A stretch of 64,000 nt of DNA, from the NCBI GenBank assembly GCA_040388785.1, contig JAZKBD010000008.1:62001-126000 (forward strand), read 5' to 3'. Source of the stretch: 66-474 sp040388785 (GTDB lineage: Bacteria > Pseudomonadota > Gammaproteobacteria > Xanthomonadales > Rhodanobacteraceae). A program made the position numbers and the translations under genes. This document shows positions 41,427-51,068 of this stretch, one piece after another (position 1 is the stretch's first letter; every line of letters begins with the position of its first letter). A model generated the notes under the pieces. That model had not been told where the DNA came from. It did no database searches and worked only from the letters and a program-made list of their open reading frames with translations.

Positions 41427-41456
41427 TGCCCAACCGTCGCTCGCGGCGGTTGGGCA
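41427..41456 (+). terminator. GC-rich hairpin before lepA
   Basis: TGCCCAACCG (41427-41436) pairs with CGGTTGGGCA (41447-41456) around a 10-base loop. It lies in the 221-bp gap after the lipoprotein gene and has no T tract, so it may be a weak or Rho-assisted terminator. GATAAT at 41502-41507 could be a -10 for lepA. Confidence 0.5.
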
Positions 41457-41585
41457 CCCCCTTGCTCGAGGGGCTGGAAGCGTGCAAGCACGCGTCCGTG
41501 CGATAATCGCCCGTTTGATATCGCGATCCCTGCGGATCGCAGTCGCCGCGCGCACGCGCGGAATCCTCCCAGACACGCGCGCGCC

Positions 41586-43376
41586 ATGCAGCAGATCCGC
41601 AACTTCTCCATCATCGCCCACATCGATCACGGCAAGTCCACGCTGGCCGACCGCATCATCCAGATTTGCGGTGGCCTCAGCGAGCGCGAAATGGAAGCGC
41701 AGGTGCTGGACGACAATCCGATCGAGCGTGAGCGCGGCATCACCATCAAGGCGCGTTCGGTGTCGCTGCCGTACACGGCGCGCGACGGCCAGGTCTATGA
41801 ATTGAACTTCATCGACACGCCGGGCCACGTCGATTTCAGCTACGAGGTTTCGCGTTCGCTGGCGGCGTGCGAAGGTGCGCTGCTGGTGGTCGATGCCGCG
41901 CAAGGTGTCGAGGCGCAATCGGTCGCGAATTGCTACACCGCGGTCGAAATGGGGCTGGAAGTGGTGCCGGTCTTGAACAAGATCGACCTGCCCACCGCCG
42001 ACATCCCGAAAGTGAAAGAGGAAATCGAGGCGGTGATCGGCATCCACGCCGACGACGCGGTCGCGATCAGCGCCAAGACCGGCGAAAACGTGATCGACGT
42101 GCTGGAAGCGATCGTCGCGCGCATCCCGCCGCCGAAGCCGCGTGACACCGACAAGCTGCAGGCGCTGATCATCGATTCGTGGTTCGACAATTACCTCGGC
42201 GTGGTGTCGCTGGTGCGGGTGATGCAGGGCGAGATCAAGCCGCGCGACAAGCTGCTGGTGATGTCGACCGGCCGCGCGCACGAAGTCGAGCAGGTCGGCG
42301 TGTTCACGCCCAAGCGCACGCGCACGGAAAAACTCGGCGCGGGCGAAGTCGGTTTCGTGTGCGCGTCGATCAAGGACGTGCACGGTGCGCCGGTGGGCGA
42401 CACGCTGACGCTGGCGAGCAATCCGGCGACGAAGCCGCTGCCGGGTTTCCAGCACATGCAGCCGCGCGTGTTCGCGGGTTTGTTCCCGGTTGCATCCGAC
42501 GATTTCCCCGCGCTTCGCGAAGCGCTGGACAAATTGCGACTCAACGACGCCGCGCTGTTCTTCGAACCGGAATCGTCCGAAGCGATGGGCTTCGGTTTCC
42601 GCTGCGGCTTCCTCGGCATGCTGCACATGGAAATCGTGCAGGAACGCCTGGAGCGCGAATACGACCTCGACCTCGTCACCACCGCGCCGACGGTCGTATA
42701 CGAAGTGCTGAAAACCGATGGCGAAACGATGCTGCTGGACAACCCGGCCAAGCTGCCGGCCTCGCCGATGGTCGGGGAAGTCCGTGAGCCGATCATCGTG
42801 GCCGACATCCTGACGCCACCGGAACATGTCGGTGCGGTCATCACGCTGTGCGAGGAAAAGCGCGGCGTGCAGCGTTCGATCCAGTACCTCGCGTCGCAGG
42901 TGCGGATCAGTTACGAAATGCCGCTGGCCGAAGTGGTGCTGGATTTCTTCGATCGCCTGAAATCGGTCAGCCGCGGCTACGCCTCGATGGATTACCACTT
43001 CGACCGCTTCGAAGCCGGTCCGTTCGTGCGCGTGGACGTGTTGATCAACGGCGATCGCGTGGACGCGCTTTCGCTGATCGTGCACCGTGCACAGGCCGAC
43101 CGGCGCGGCCGCGAGCTGGTCGAACGCATGCGCGAACTGATTCCGCGGCAGATGTTCGACGTCGCGATCCAGGCCGCGATCGGCGGGCAGGTGATCGCGC
43201 GCTCGACGGTGAAGGCGCTGCGCAAGAACGTGCTTGCGAAGTGCTACGGGGGCGACATCTCGCGCAAGAAGAAGCTGCTGGAAAAGCAGAAGGAAGGCAA
43301 GAAGCGCATGAAGATGGTCGGCCGCGTGGAGATTCCGCAGGAAGCGTTCCTGGCGGTGCTGCGGACGGACAAATGA
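41586..43376 (+). CDS. lepA: Elongation factor 4 (LepA)
   Basis: A 596-residue ribosomal GTPase that back-translocates stalled ribosomes. GTPase motifs AHIDHGKSTL, RGITIKARSV, DTPGHVDF and NKIDLP are present, followed by domains II, III and V and the LepA-specific C-terminal domain (ALRKNVLAKCYGGDISRKKKLL). It begins the conserved lepA-lepB cluster and is translated directly before lepB. Confidence 0.97.
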   Translation: MQQIRNFSIIAHIDHGKSTLADRIIQICGGLSEREMEAQVLDDNPIERERGITIKARSVSLPYTARDGQVYELNFIDTPGHVDFSYEVSRSLAACEGALLVVDAAQGVEAQSVANCYTAVEMGLEVVPVLNKIDLPTADIPKVKEEIEAVIGIHADDAVAISAKTGENVIDVLEAIVARIPPPKPRDTDKLQALIIDSWFDNYLGVVSLVRVMQGEIKPRDKLLVMSTGRAHEVEQVGVFTPKRTRTEKLGAGEVGFVCASIKDVHGAPVGDTLTLASNPATKPLPGFQHMQPRVFAGLFPVASDDFPALREALDKLRLNDAALFFEPESSEAMGFGFRCGFLGMLHMEIVQERLEREYDLDLVTTAPTVVYEVLKTDGETMLLDNPAKLPASPMVGEVREPIIVADILTPPEHVGAVITLCEEKRGVQRSIQYLASQVRISYEMPLAEVVLDFFDRLKSVSRGYASMDYHFDRFEAGPFVRVDVLINGDRVDALSLIVHRAQADRRGRELVERMRELIPRQMFDVAIQAAIGGQVIARSTVKALRKNVLAKCYGGDISRKKKLLEKQKEGKKRMKMVGRVEIPQEAFLAVLRTDK

Positions 43377-43491
43377 GTGCTTGCCTGCCGCGGTTCCGAC
43401 GTGACTAAAGTCACTGGCTTTCGGCTTGTGCGGGAATGACGATGCAACGCACGCAGTACCGCGTGCCGCGCGCGAACCAAAGGAACATGCA

Positions 43492-44394
43492 GTGAAGAAA
43501 GACGCAATGGGTACCGTGGTGCTGGTGGCGATCGTCGCGATCTGCCTTTACATCTGGTACAAGACCTCCGATTTCGCGCTGGCGCTGGTGCTGATCACCG
43601 CGGCGTTCTTCGTGATCTGGGTGGTCGATCGCCTCGCCTTCGCGCGCCGCCGTCGCGAACGCGCCGCGGCGGAAGGGCAGAAACCGCACGAGCCGGTGCT
43701 GGTCGATTACGCGCGCTCGTTCTTCCCGGTGATCCTGGCGGTGCTGCTGTTCCGCACCTTCCTGCTGGAACCGTTCCGGATTCCATCGGGTTCGATGATG
43801 CCGACCCTGCTGGTCGGCGATTTTGTGCTGGTCAACAAGTTCGCCTATGGCCTGCGCCTGCCGGTGAGCAACACCAAGATCCTCGGCACCGGCGAGCCGA
43901 AGCGCGGCGACATCGCGGTGTTCCGTTATCCGGAAAATCCGAAAGAGGATTACATCAAGCGCATCGTCGGCCTGCCGGGCGATACCATCGAGGTGGTCGG
44001 CGAGAAGGTTTCCGTCAACGGCAAGCCCGTGCCGCAGGCGCTGGTCGGCGAGTACCACGGCACCGACACGGTCAGCCTGCAGATGGAAGAAAACCCCAAC
44101 ATGTCGCCCGTGCAGCTTTACACCGAGGAACTGGGCGGGGTGACGCACTCGACGCTGCACTTCCGCTACACCGAAACCTACAACTGCATCGGTTCGGGCG
44201 GCACGCTGACGCCGGACGGCGGCTGCGAATGGAAGGTGCCGCAAGACGCCTACTTCGCGATGGGCGACAACCGCGACGACAGCGCCGACAGCCGCTTCTG
44301 GGGCTTTGTGCCGGAACAGAACCTGGCCGGCAAGGCGTTCTTCATCTGGTTCAGCCTCGCCGACTGGCACCGCATCGGCACCGTGTTGCATTAA
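43492..44394 (+). CDS. lepB: Signal peptidase I
   Basis: Cleaves signal peptides from exported proteins at the periplasmic membrane face. Two N-terminal helices (about 6-24 and 27-46) and a third near the active site are followed by the catalytic Ser in PSGSMMPTLLVG and Lys in KRIVGLPGD, and the DNRDDSADSRFWG box. The GTG at 43492 has AAAGGAAC upstream and is chosen; an ATG at 43507 is an alternative. The 300-residue size and the long periplasmic insertion are typical of gammaproteobacterial LepB. Confidence 0.93.
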   Translation: MKKDAMGTVVLVAIVAICLYIWYKTSDFALALVLITAAFFVIWVVDRLAFARRRRERAAAEGQKPHEPVLVDYARSFFPVILAVLLFRTFLLEPFRIPSGSMMPTLLVGDFVLVNKFAYGLRLPVSNTKILGTGEPKRGDIAVFRYPENPKEDYIKRIVGLPGDTIEVVGEKVSVNGKPVPQALVGEYHGTDTVSLQMEENPNMSPVQLYTEELGGVTHSTLHFRYTETYNCIGSGGTLTPDGGCEWKVPQDAYFAMGDNRDDSADSRFWGFVPEQNLAGKAFFIWFSLADWHRIGTVLH

Positions 44395-44487
44395 GCTTCC
44401 GGCGTCCGGCCTGCATGGGCGCAGGCTGCCGTGCGCGTCGACGCGCCGGCGACGGTGGACTTTCAACCAACTGCTGGGGGCGGCTCC

Positions 44488-44874
44488 ATGAAACGTCAAT
44501 CGGGCATCACCCTGATCGGGTTCGTGATCATCCTTGTCATCGCGGCGTTCTTCGCGTACACCGCGATGAAACTCGTGCCTGCGTACATGGACTACCTGAA
44601 CGTGTCCAAGGCGCTGAACACGGTTGCCACGCAATCCAGTTCGGGCAACATGAGCGTGGAGGACGTGCACCGGCAACTCGACACGCAACAGCTCTCGCAA
44701 TATTTCGCCGACGAGGACATCGAGGACAAGAACATTTCCGTGGTCAGCTTGCCGAACGGCGGCTCGTCGTTGAAGCTGAGCTACGACAAGAAAATTCCAT
44801 GGATCTACAACATCGATTTCCTGGTGCACTTCGAGAAGGCGGTGCCGTTGAAGACGCAGCAAGCGCAGGAGTGA
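44488..44874 (+). CDS. DUF4845 membrane protein
   Basis: A 128-residue protein with one N-terminal transmembrane helix (about 6-26) and a soluble domain. It matches the DUF4845 family, which in many gammaproteobacteria and betaproteobacteria lies between lepB and rnc. The N-terminus MKRQSGITLIGFVIILVIAA resembles a type IV pilin-like leader but without the usual cleavage site. Function is unknown; the position suggests an envelope role linked to lepB. Confidence 0.85.
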   Translation: MKRQSGITLIGFVIILVIAAFFAYTAMKLVPAYMDYLNVSKALNTVATQSSSGNMSVEDVHRQLDTQQLSQYFADEDIEDKNISVVSLPNGGSSLKLSYDKKIPWIYNIDFLVHFEKAVPLKTQQAQE

Positions 44875-44875
44875 C

Positions 44876-45529
44876 GTGAAACTCGGCTACCGCTTCGCCG
44901 ACGAGGCACTGCTGGATCTCGCGCTGACGCACCGCAGCGCGGGGCGCCCCAACAACGAGCGGCTGGAATTCCTGGGCGACGCGCTGGTCAACCTGGTGAT
45001 TGCCGAAATGCTGTTCGATACGCGCCCGCGCGCCGACGAGGGCGAGCTTTCGCGGTTGCGCGCGCAACTGGTAAACGAACCCGCGCTGGCCGCGCGCGCG
45101 CGCGAGCTGCAACTGGGGGATGCGTTGAAGCTGGGCTCGGGCGAACTCAAGAGCGGCGGCTTCCGGCGCGATTCCATCCTCGCCGATGCGTTCGAGGCGC
45201 TGGTCGCCGCGATCTACCGCGACGGCGGATTCCATGCCTGCCGCGACTGGTTGCGCGAAGTATTCGCCGAGGCAGTTGCCGCGGCCGGCCCGGCGCAGAA
45301 GGATCCGAAGACCCGCCTGCAGGAATGGCTGCAGGCCCGCGGCCTGCGGCTGCCGCATTACGAGCTCCTGGCCGAACATGGCGAGGAACATGCGCGCCAG
45401 TTCGACGTGGCATGCGTGGTCGAACAGCCGCAGGCCGCACGCTTCGAGGGCCGCGGCGCCAGCCGGCGTGCGGCGGAGCAGATTGCAGCGGACGCTGCGC
45501 TCGAGTATCTGGAACAGGCGCTGGCATGA
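44876..45529 (+). CDS. rnc: Ribonuclease III
   Basis: A 217-residue double-strand-specific endoribonuclease that processes rRNA precursors and degrades structured RNA. The catalytic signature NERLEFLGDALV (27-38) and the second acidic site DAFEALVAAIYRDGG are present, followed by a C-terminal dsRNA-binding domain (PKTRLQEWLQARGLRLPHYE). The GTG start is 1 bp after the preceding stop. The stop overlaps the era start (ATGA). Confidence 0.95.
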   Translation: MKLGYRFADEALLDLALTHRSAGRPNNERLEFLGDALVNLVIAEMLFDTRPRADEGELSRLRAQLVNEPALAARARELQLGDALKLGSGELKSGGFRRDSILADAFEALVAAIYRDGGFHACRDWLREVFAEAVAAAGPAQKDPKTRLQEWLQARGLRLPHYELLAEHGEEHARQFDVACVVEQPQAARFEGRGASRRAAEQIAADAALEYLEQALA

Positions 45530-46419
45530 GTGGATCTTTACGTTGTGGCAATGCGGCGATCGTCGGGCGACCGAACGTCGGCAAATCCACGCTGCTGAAT
45601 GCGCTGATCGACGCGCATCTCTCCATCGTCACGCCGCGCGCGCATACCACGCGCCAGCGCATCCTCGGCGTCGCCAATCCGGAGGGTGGGCAAATCGTTT
45701 ACCTCGATACGCCCGGGCTGCATCGCGAAGCGAAGCGCGCGATCAATCGCAGCCTGAACCGCGCGGTGCACGCCGCCATCGCCGATGCCGATCTGGCGGT
45801 GCAGGTGGTCGCGGCCGGACACTGGGACGACGAGGACACCGCGGTGTATGCCGCGCTGGCGGAGCGCGCGATCCCGCGCCTGCTGGCGGTGAACAAGGTC
45901 GACCGGATCGCGGACAAGTCGAAGCTGCTGCCGTTCGTGGAAGACGTCACGCGCGATCGGATCTGGAACGAAGTTTTCCTGATCAGCGCCGAAAAACGTT
46001 CCGGGCTCGGCGAACTCGAACGCGCGATCCTGGCGCGCTTGCCGGAAGGCGAACCGCGCTACGACACCGACACCTATACCGATCGCAGCGAACGTTTCCT
46101 GGTCGCCGAACTGGTGCGCGAGCAATTGATGCGCCAGCTCGGCGAGGAATTGCCCTACGCAACCACGGTCGAGATCGAACGTTTCGAGGACCGGCCCGAC
46201 GGCGTCACCGAAATCGCCGCGGTGGTGTGGGTGGAACGCGAAGGCCAGAAAGCCATCGTGATCGGTGCGGGCGGTCGCCGCGCCAAGGCCATCGGCAGCG
46301 CGGCGCGGCGCGCCATCGAGGCGTTGCTCGAGCGCAAGGTGTTCCTCAAGTTGTGGGTGCGCGTGCGCGCCGGCTGGTCGGACGACGAGGCCGCGCTGAA
46401 GCAGTTCGGATACGAGTGA
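45526..46419 (+). CDS. era: Ribosome-biogenesis GTPase Era
   Basis: A 297-residue GTPase binding 16S rRNA during 30S maturation. The G1 motif GRPNVGKS (14-21), the switch region TPRAHTTRQ, G3 DTPGLH and G4 NKVD are visible, and the C-terminal KH domain has VIGAGGRRAKAIGSAARR. It is co-translated with rnc and followed by recO after 3 bp. Confidence 0.95.
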   Translation: MSGSLRCGNAAIVGRPNVGKSTLLNALIDAHLSIVTPRAHTTRQRILGVANPEGGQIVYLDTPGLHREAKRAINRSLNRAVHAAIADADLAVQVVAAGHWDDEDTAVYAALAERAIPRLLAVNKVDRIADKSKLLPFVEDVTRDRIWNEVFLISAEKRSGLGELERAILARLPEGEPRYDTDTYTDRSERFLVAELVREQLMRQLGEELPYATTVEIERFEDRPDGVTEIAAVVWVEREGQKAIVIGAGGRRAKAIGSAARRAIEALLERKVFLKLWVRVRAGWSDDEAALKQFGYE

Positions 46420-46422
46420 TCC

Positions 46423-47139
46423 ATGCGCGTCACGGCGCAGCCCGCCTACATCCTGCATGCGCGTGCGTGGCGCGAAACCAGCCTGCTGCTGGAAGCCTTC
46501 ACGCGCGACCATGGCCGCGTCGGCCTGGTTGCGCGCGGCGTACGCAGCGCACGCGCGCGCTTGCCGCGCTCGGCGCTGGAGCCGTTGCAGGTGCTGCAGA
46601 TGGACTGGTCGGGGCGCGGCGAACTGCAAACCCTGACGGCGGCGGAACCCGTGCGGAATCCGCCCGTGTTGCGTGGCGATGCATTGATGTCGGCGATGTA
46701 CGTCAACGAATTGATGGTGCGGCTGACCGCGCGCGACGATCCGCACCCGGAATTGTTCCAGCGTTACGCCGGATTGCTGGACGAACTGGCCGTGACCCGG
46801 TCATTGGCGTGGAGCCTGCGCCGCTTCGAGCGCGATCTTCTCGCCGCGACCGGTTATGCGCTGCAACTTGAAACCGAAGCCGAAACCGGCGCCCTCATCG
46901 AGCCTGCGCAGGTCTACGACTATGTCCCCGAAGTGGGGCCGATCGCGGCAACCGGCGCCGGCGGCAGCGGTGCGCGCGTGCGCGGCAGCGCGCTGCTGGC
47001 GCTGGCAGCGGATGCGACGCCGCCGGACGCGGAAGATATCGCTGCCTTGCGTCGCCTGATGCGAAGCCTGATCGGCGCGCACGTAGGCGAACGCGGGCTG
47101 CAGTCGTGGCGGGTGCTCGCAGAACCATTGCGTTCGTAG
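46423..47139 (+). CDS. recO: DNA repair protein RecO
   Basis: A 238-residue recombination mediator of the RecFOR pathway that loads RecA on SSB-coated DNA. The N-terminal OB-fold (AYILHARAWRETSLLLEAFT, GRVGLVARGVR) and the helical C-terminal domain are visible. The zinc motif of some RecO proteins is absent, as in other gammaproteobacteria. Confidence 0.92.
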   Translation: MRVTAQPAYILHARAWRETSLLLEAFTRDHGRVGLVARGVRSARARLPRSALEPLQVLQMDWSGRGELQTLTAAEPVRNPPVLRGDALMSAMYVNELMVRLTARDDPHPELFQRYAGLLDELAVTRSLAWSLRRFERDLLAATGYALQLETEAETGALIEPAQVYDYVPEVGPIAATGAGGSGARVRGSALLALAADATPPDAEDIAALRRLMRSLIGAHVGERGLQSWRVLAEPLRS

Positions 47140-47158
47140 CGGCTGTTGTGAGAAGCAA

Positions 47159-47172
47159 GGCCATGGATGGCC
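47159..47172. repeat. Interspersed GGCCATGGATGGCC motif, downstream of recO
   Basis: A perfect copy of the 14-bp motif, 20 bp after the recO stop and before the convergent REC-HPt gene. Confidence 0.8.
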
Positions 47173-47232
47173 GAGGTGATCTTGCATCAGGAACAGGGGG
47201 ATCGGAAACGAGACGCCTGCCCAAGGCAGCGA

Positions 47233-47963
47233 TCAGGGACGATCGCATAGTCTCGCATGCAGCGTTTTGCGGGTTTCGCGCAAGGCCTTGGCAAACCCGT
47301 CCATCGCCGCGTCGACACGACCGCCGTCGGTGCCGGAAGCCAGCGCGTCGTGCAGCACGCCGCACGCGCGCGCCAGCGCGGTGGCGCCGCAGAAACCGCA
47401 GGAGGCCAGCAGGCGATGCAGGGTCGAACGCAGCGCCTGCGGATCATCGGCGCTGCGGTCGAACTCGTCTTGGATTCGCGGCAGCTCCTGCTCGGCGAAC
47501 AGGCGCCGCAGGCGTTCGACCGCCGATTGCGAACCGCAGGCGCGCAAGGCGTTGTCATCGTCGAGTGCGTTCGCCTCGCAACCGAACTGCGCCAACACGG
47601 CGCGCAGCACTGCGAATGAAACCGGCTTGGGCAACACCTGCGCGAAACCCGCCGCCAGCAACATCGTCCTGGCGCTGTCGGGTTCGGNNNNNNNNNNAGC
47701 GCCGGCGGAACGGCGCTGCCGGCATCGATCCGCAGCGCCGCCAGCACCGCCTCGCCGTTCATGCCGGGCAGGTTGTGATCGAGGATGAGCAAGTCCCAGT
47801 AGCCGCGGCGCGCCTGGGCGAGGGCGCTCGGGCCGTCGGCGCAAGCGGTGGGTTCGCCCCCGCAGGCGCGGATGGCTTCGCAGAGGAACTCCCGGCTGAT
47901 CGCGTCGTCCTCGGCCAGAAGCACCCGGAAGCGAGCCGCTTCCTTGTCCATGGCTTGTCCCAT
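47233..47963 (-). CDS. Response regulator with C-terminal HPt domain (contains 10-N gap)
   Basis: A receiver-plus-HPt relay protein. The receiver has LLAEDD near residue 20, the phosphoacceptor Asp62 in LILDHNLPG, and after the gap AAGFAQVLPKPVSF with the conserved Lys. The C-terminal domain has LHRLLASCGFCGATAL, the HPt signature with a phosphorylatable His. The gap at 47688-47697 breaks the frame, and the residues expected there are missing, so its length differs from 10. No kinase is next to it. ATG 47951 is an alternative start. Confidence 0.85.
47688..47697. other. 10-N assembly gap inside the REC-HPt gene
   Basis: Both flanks belong to one receiver domain, in different frames, so the real number of missing bases is not 10. 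Confidence 0.95.
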
Positions 47964-48065
47964 TGGCGAACCCGTGCAACGGCCTGCGCATGCCGTCGGT
48001 TTCCTTAGCTACCGTTCGGGCACGGGCTGGCACAATCAGGTTCAGTGTCATTGAAAAGGACAGTC

Positions 48066-50096
48066 GTGGCAAGTTGGCGCCAGGGCCTGGTAGCTGCGTG
48101 CTTGATGCTGGCGTGTGCGTGCGCGCAGGCCGCCGTGCAGATGCAGGCGGCGACGCTCACGTTGCCGGGCATGCAACTGGCCAAGGTCAATGCCGAGGCG
48201 TCGCTCGGCCCTGACGGCAAGCCGGTGCTGCGCATCGAGGCCGCCAAGGCGTCCATTCCCTCGCTGGGCTGGCACGACGTCGCCCTCAGCCTGCAGGGCG
48301 AGCCGCAGCGGGCCGACGGCAGCGCCTGGAAATTCGTAGGCCATGTCGCCACGCAAAAGGCGCCGGGCAATGCGCTGGCGAACGCCGATCTCACGATCCT
48401 CTACGACGGCGCCGGTGGCACCATGCAAGTCGACGTGGTGCAGGGCAAGAGCAGCCTCAACGCGCAACTGCCGCTCGACCAGCCCTCGCACCTGCAGGTG
48501 AAACTGGCCGCGATCCCGCTGGCATGGCTGAAGGGCCTGCTGGCCGCGGCATGGCCCGACGGCAGGCTCAACGGCGGAACGCTGGACGGCAACGTGGCGC
48601 TGGACCTGGCCCAGGACGACACACGGGCATCGGGCCGCATCGCGGTCAGCGACGCCGATCTCGACAGCAAAAGCGGCACGATGGCGGCGCAGAAGCTCGG
48701 CGCGGAAGGCAACTTCCGGATCGACACCGGGCCGGCGACGGTGACCGTGATGTGGGACGGCCAGTTGCACGGCGGGCAACTGCTGCTTGGCCCGTTGTAC
48801 GCGCAGTTGCCGCAGAATCCCGTCGGCCTGCATGTGGCGGGCAGCCTCGGACCCGCGGGCATTGCACTGGATTCGCTTGATTTCGACGACTCCGACGCGC
48901 TCCGCGTGTCGGGCAGCATCGGCTTCGATCGCCATGGCACGCTCGACAAACTCGCGCTGCGCCACTTCGCGGCCACGCTGCCCGCCGCCTACACGCGCTA
49001 CGGCACCACCCTAGTGCGCAGCCTGACCGGATTCGATTCGCTCACGACTTCCGGCAGCATCAGCGGTTCGTTCGATCTCGACGACAAGGGGCCGCACGTC
49101 ATCGATCTCGTGGCGAAGGGCGTCTCGCTCGACAGCCATGGCGGCGGCTTGGCGGTGGCCGGTTTCGACGGCGGCATCGACTGGCGCGCGGGCGCAACCC
49201 GGCCGGCGACGCAGTTGAAGTGGAATGCGCTTTCGCTCTACCGGCTGATCTTCGGTCCCGCCAGTTTCGGCCTGAAGGATGACGGCGGCGCGCTGGCCTT
49301 GCGCGCGCCCGTCGACGTCGACCTGTTCGGCGGCAGCTTCCAGGTGGCGCGGTTCGAGTGGCGTCCCGACGAAGCGAAGTCGCAGCGCCTGTCCGCGGCG
49401 TTCTCGGTCAGCAACGTCGATGTGAACCAGTTGTGCACGGCGCTCGGCTGGCCCGCGTTCGGCGGCAAGCTCGGCGGCGCGGTGCCGGATCTTGTTTATC
49501 GCGGCGACAACCTGGTGTTCGGCGGCGGCCTTTCGCTCAACGCCTTCGGCGGATCCGTGAGCGTCACCAACCTGAGCATGCAGCACCCGTTCGGCAACAC
49601 GCCGGAACTTGCCGCCGACGTCGACATGGATCAACTCGATCTTGCGCAGCTCACCGGCGTGTTCGGGTTCGGACAGATCACCGGGCGGATGGACGGCGAC
49701 ATCCACGGGCTCAAGCTGGTCGGCTGGAAGCCGGTGACGTTCGACGCCGACCTGACCGCCAACGGCGGCGGCAAGATCAGCCAGAACGCCATCAAGAGCC
49801 TCACCGAAGTCGGCGGTGGCGGCATCGCCGGCGGCTTGCAGGGCATGGCGCTGCGGCTGTTCAAGACTTTTGGTTATTCCCGGATCGGCTTGAGCTGCAA
49901 ACTGGCGAAGGGCGTGTGCAGCATGGGCGGCATTTCGCCCGAGCCGAACGCGGGTGGCAACGGCTACACGATCGTGGAAGGCAGCGGTTTGCCGCGCATC
50001 ACCGTGATCGGGCACGAGCGCTCGGTGGATTGGGTGACGCTGGTCAGCCGCCTGAAGTCGGTGACGGAAGGCAACGCCACGCCGGTGATCGACTGA
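48066..50096 (+). CDS. YdbH-like envelope protein (AsmA-type fold)
   Basis: A 676-residue exported protein with a signal peptide (LVAACLMLACACAQAAVQ) and long beta-rich repeats. The C-terminal part, KISQNAIKSLTEVGGGGIAG and LRLFKTFGYSRIGLSCKLAK, matches the conserved end of YdbH-type proteins, which are implicated in phospholipid transport between membranes in Escherichia coli. Its order, followed by a DUF1318 lipoprotein, mirrors ydbH-ynbE-ydbL. It is shorter than the enterobacterial YdbH. The GTG at 48066 is chosen because AAGGA lies 5 bases upstream; GTG 48045 is possible. Confidence 0.8.
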   Translation: MASWRQGLVAACLMLACACAQAAVQMQAATLTLPGMQLAKVNAEASLGPDGKPVLRIEAAKASIPSLGWHDVALSLQGEPQRADGSAWKFVGHVATQKAPGNALANADLTILYDGAGGTMQVDVVQGKSSLNAQLPLDQPSHLQVKLAAIPLAWLKGLLAAAWPDGRLNGGTLDGNVALDLAQDDTRASGRIAVSDADLDSKSGTMAAQKLGAEGNFRIDTGPATVTVMWDGQLHGGQLLLGPLYAQLPQNPVGLHVAGSLGPAGIALDSLDFDDSDALRVSGSIGFDRHGTLDKLALRHFAATLPAAYTRYGTTLVRSLTGFDSLTTSGSISGSFDLDDKGPHVIDLVAKGVSLDSHGGGLAVAGFDGGIDWRAGATRPATQLKWNALSLYRLIFGPASFGLKDDGGALALRAPVDVDLFGGSFQVARFEWRPDEAKSQRLSAAFSVSNVDVNQLCTALGWPAFGGKLGGAVPDLVYRGDNLVFGGGLSLNAFGGSVSVTNLSMQHPFGNTPELAADVDMDQLDLAQLTGVFGFGQITGRMDGDIHGLKLVGWKPVTFDADLTANGGGKISQNAIKSLTEVGGGGIAGGLQGMALRLFKTFGYSRIGLSCKLAKGVCSMGGISPEPNAGGNGYTIVEGSGLPRITVIGHERSVDWVTLVSRLKSVTEGNATPVID

Positions 50097-50218
50097 CGCG
50101 CGGGCGGCATTCACGATTTGCATGCAAGCCACCGCCGAAACTTCGCTGCCGCACCGCCGTGTAAACTCCCGAAACCGTCGCCGGCCATGACATCACCTTT
50201 GCACCCTGGAGATTCCTG

Positions 50219-50845
50219 ATGCGCAAGCCCCTGTTTGCAGTCGCCGCCACGCTCGCGTTGTTGGCGGGCTGCGTGACCATCAACGTGTACTTCCCGGCCG
50301 CGGCCGCGCAGAAGGCTGCGGACCAGGTCATCAGCAACATCATGGGACCCGCCAGCGGAAGTTCCGCACCCGCGCCCGCGAGCAGCACGCCGCCGCCGTC
50401 TTCGGGCGTCAGCGATCCGTCGCAGCAACAGCCGCTCGCGATGCGCGTCCTGGATGCGTTGATCCCGACAGCAAGTGCCGCGGAGCCGCCGGCGAATCTG
50501 GACGTCCAGACGCCCGCGATCGAAGCCATCGAAGCGCGCATGCGCAGCCGGTTCCATGCAACGCTCAAAGGCCTGTTCGAATCCGGCGCCGTCGGCCTGA
50601 CCCACAACGGCGACGTGGCGATGCGCGATGCCTCGAAGGTTCCGCTGGCACAGCGCGCGCAGGCGACCCAGGCCGTCGCCGCCGAAAACACCGACAGGGC
50701 GGACCTGTACAAGCAGATCGCGATCGCCAACGGCCACCCCGAATGGGCGCAACGCATGCGCGAGTCCTTCGCCACGCAGTGGATCAGTCGCGCCCACAGC
50801 GGCTGGTACTACCAGGACGCGCCGGGGACCTGGCAACGAAAGTGA
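50219..50845 (+). CDS. DUF1318 (YdbL-like) lipoprotein
   Basis: A 208-residue lipoprotein with lipobox LLAGC followed by VTINVYFPAAAAQKAADQVI, typical of the N-terminus of these proteins. A Pro/Ser-rich linker (about 45-75) leads to a C-terminal DUF1318 domain (VAAENTDRADLYKQIAIANG, ending SGWYYQDAPGTWQRK). It is the presumed partner of the upstream YdbH-like protein, corresponding to YnbE and YdbL together in one chain. Confidence 0.82.
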   Translation: MRKPLFAVAATLALLAGCVTINVYFPAAAAQKAADQVISNIMGPASGSSAPAPASSTPPPSSGVSDPSQQQPLAMRVLDALIPTASAAEPPANLDVQTPAIEAIEARMRSRFHATLKGLFESGAVGLTHNGDVAMRDASKVPLAQRAQATQAVAAENTDRADLYKQIAIANGHPEWAQRMRESFATQWISRAHSGWYYQDAPGTWQRK

Positions 50846-50884
50846 GTGCAGGATGCACTCATCCCGTGCCGGCCATGGATGGCC
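50844..50884. repeat. Stem-loop and GGCCATGGATGGCC motif after the DUF1318 gene
   Basis: GAGTGCA (50844-50850) pairs with TGCACTC (50854-50860) over the stop codon, followed at 50871-50884 by a perfect copy of the interspersed 14-bp motif. The rest of the 220-bp gap to the next gene has REP-like palindromes but no gene. Confidence 0.7.
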
Positions 50885-51068
50885 GATGACACGGGATCCA
50901 GAGTGGTGATGTCCTCATCCCGGCCAGCACCGGGATGTGCGAATGAGCCGGGAACAGCACTGCGATCCACCGCCAGCGCATGGTGCCGGCCGCTGGTGCA
51001 GAAGTGCGCCGCTTCACAATATCCGCCGCCGCCGCAGCGCATGATCCCGTGACGTTGTGGGGGATGAC

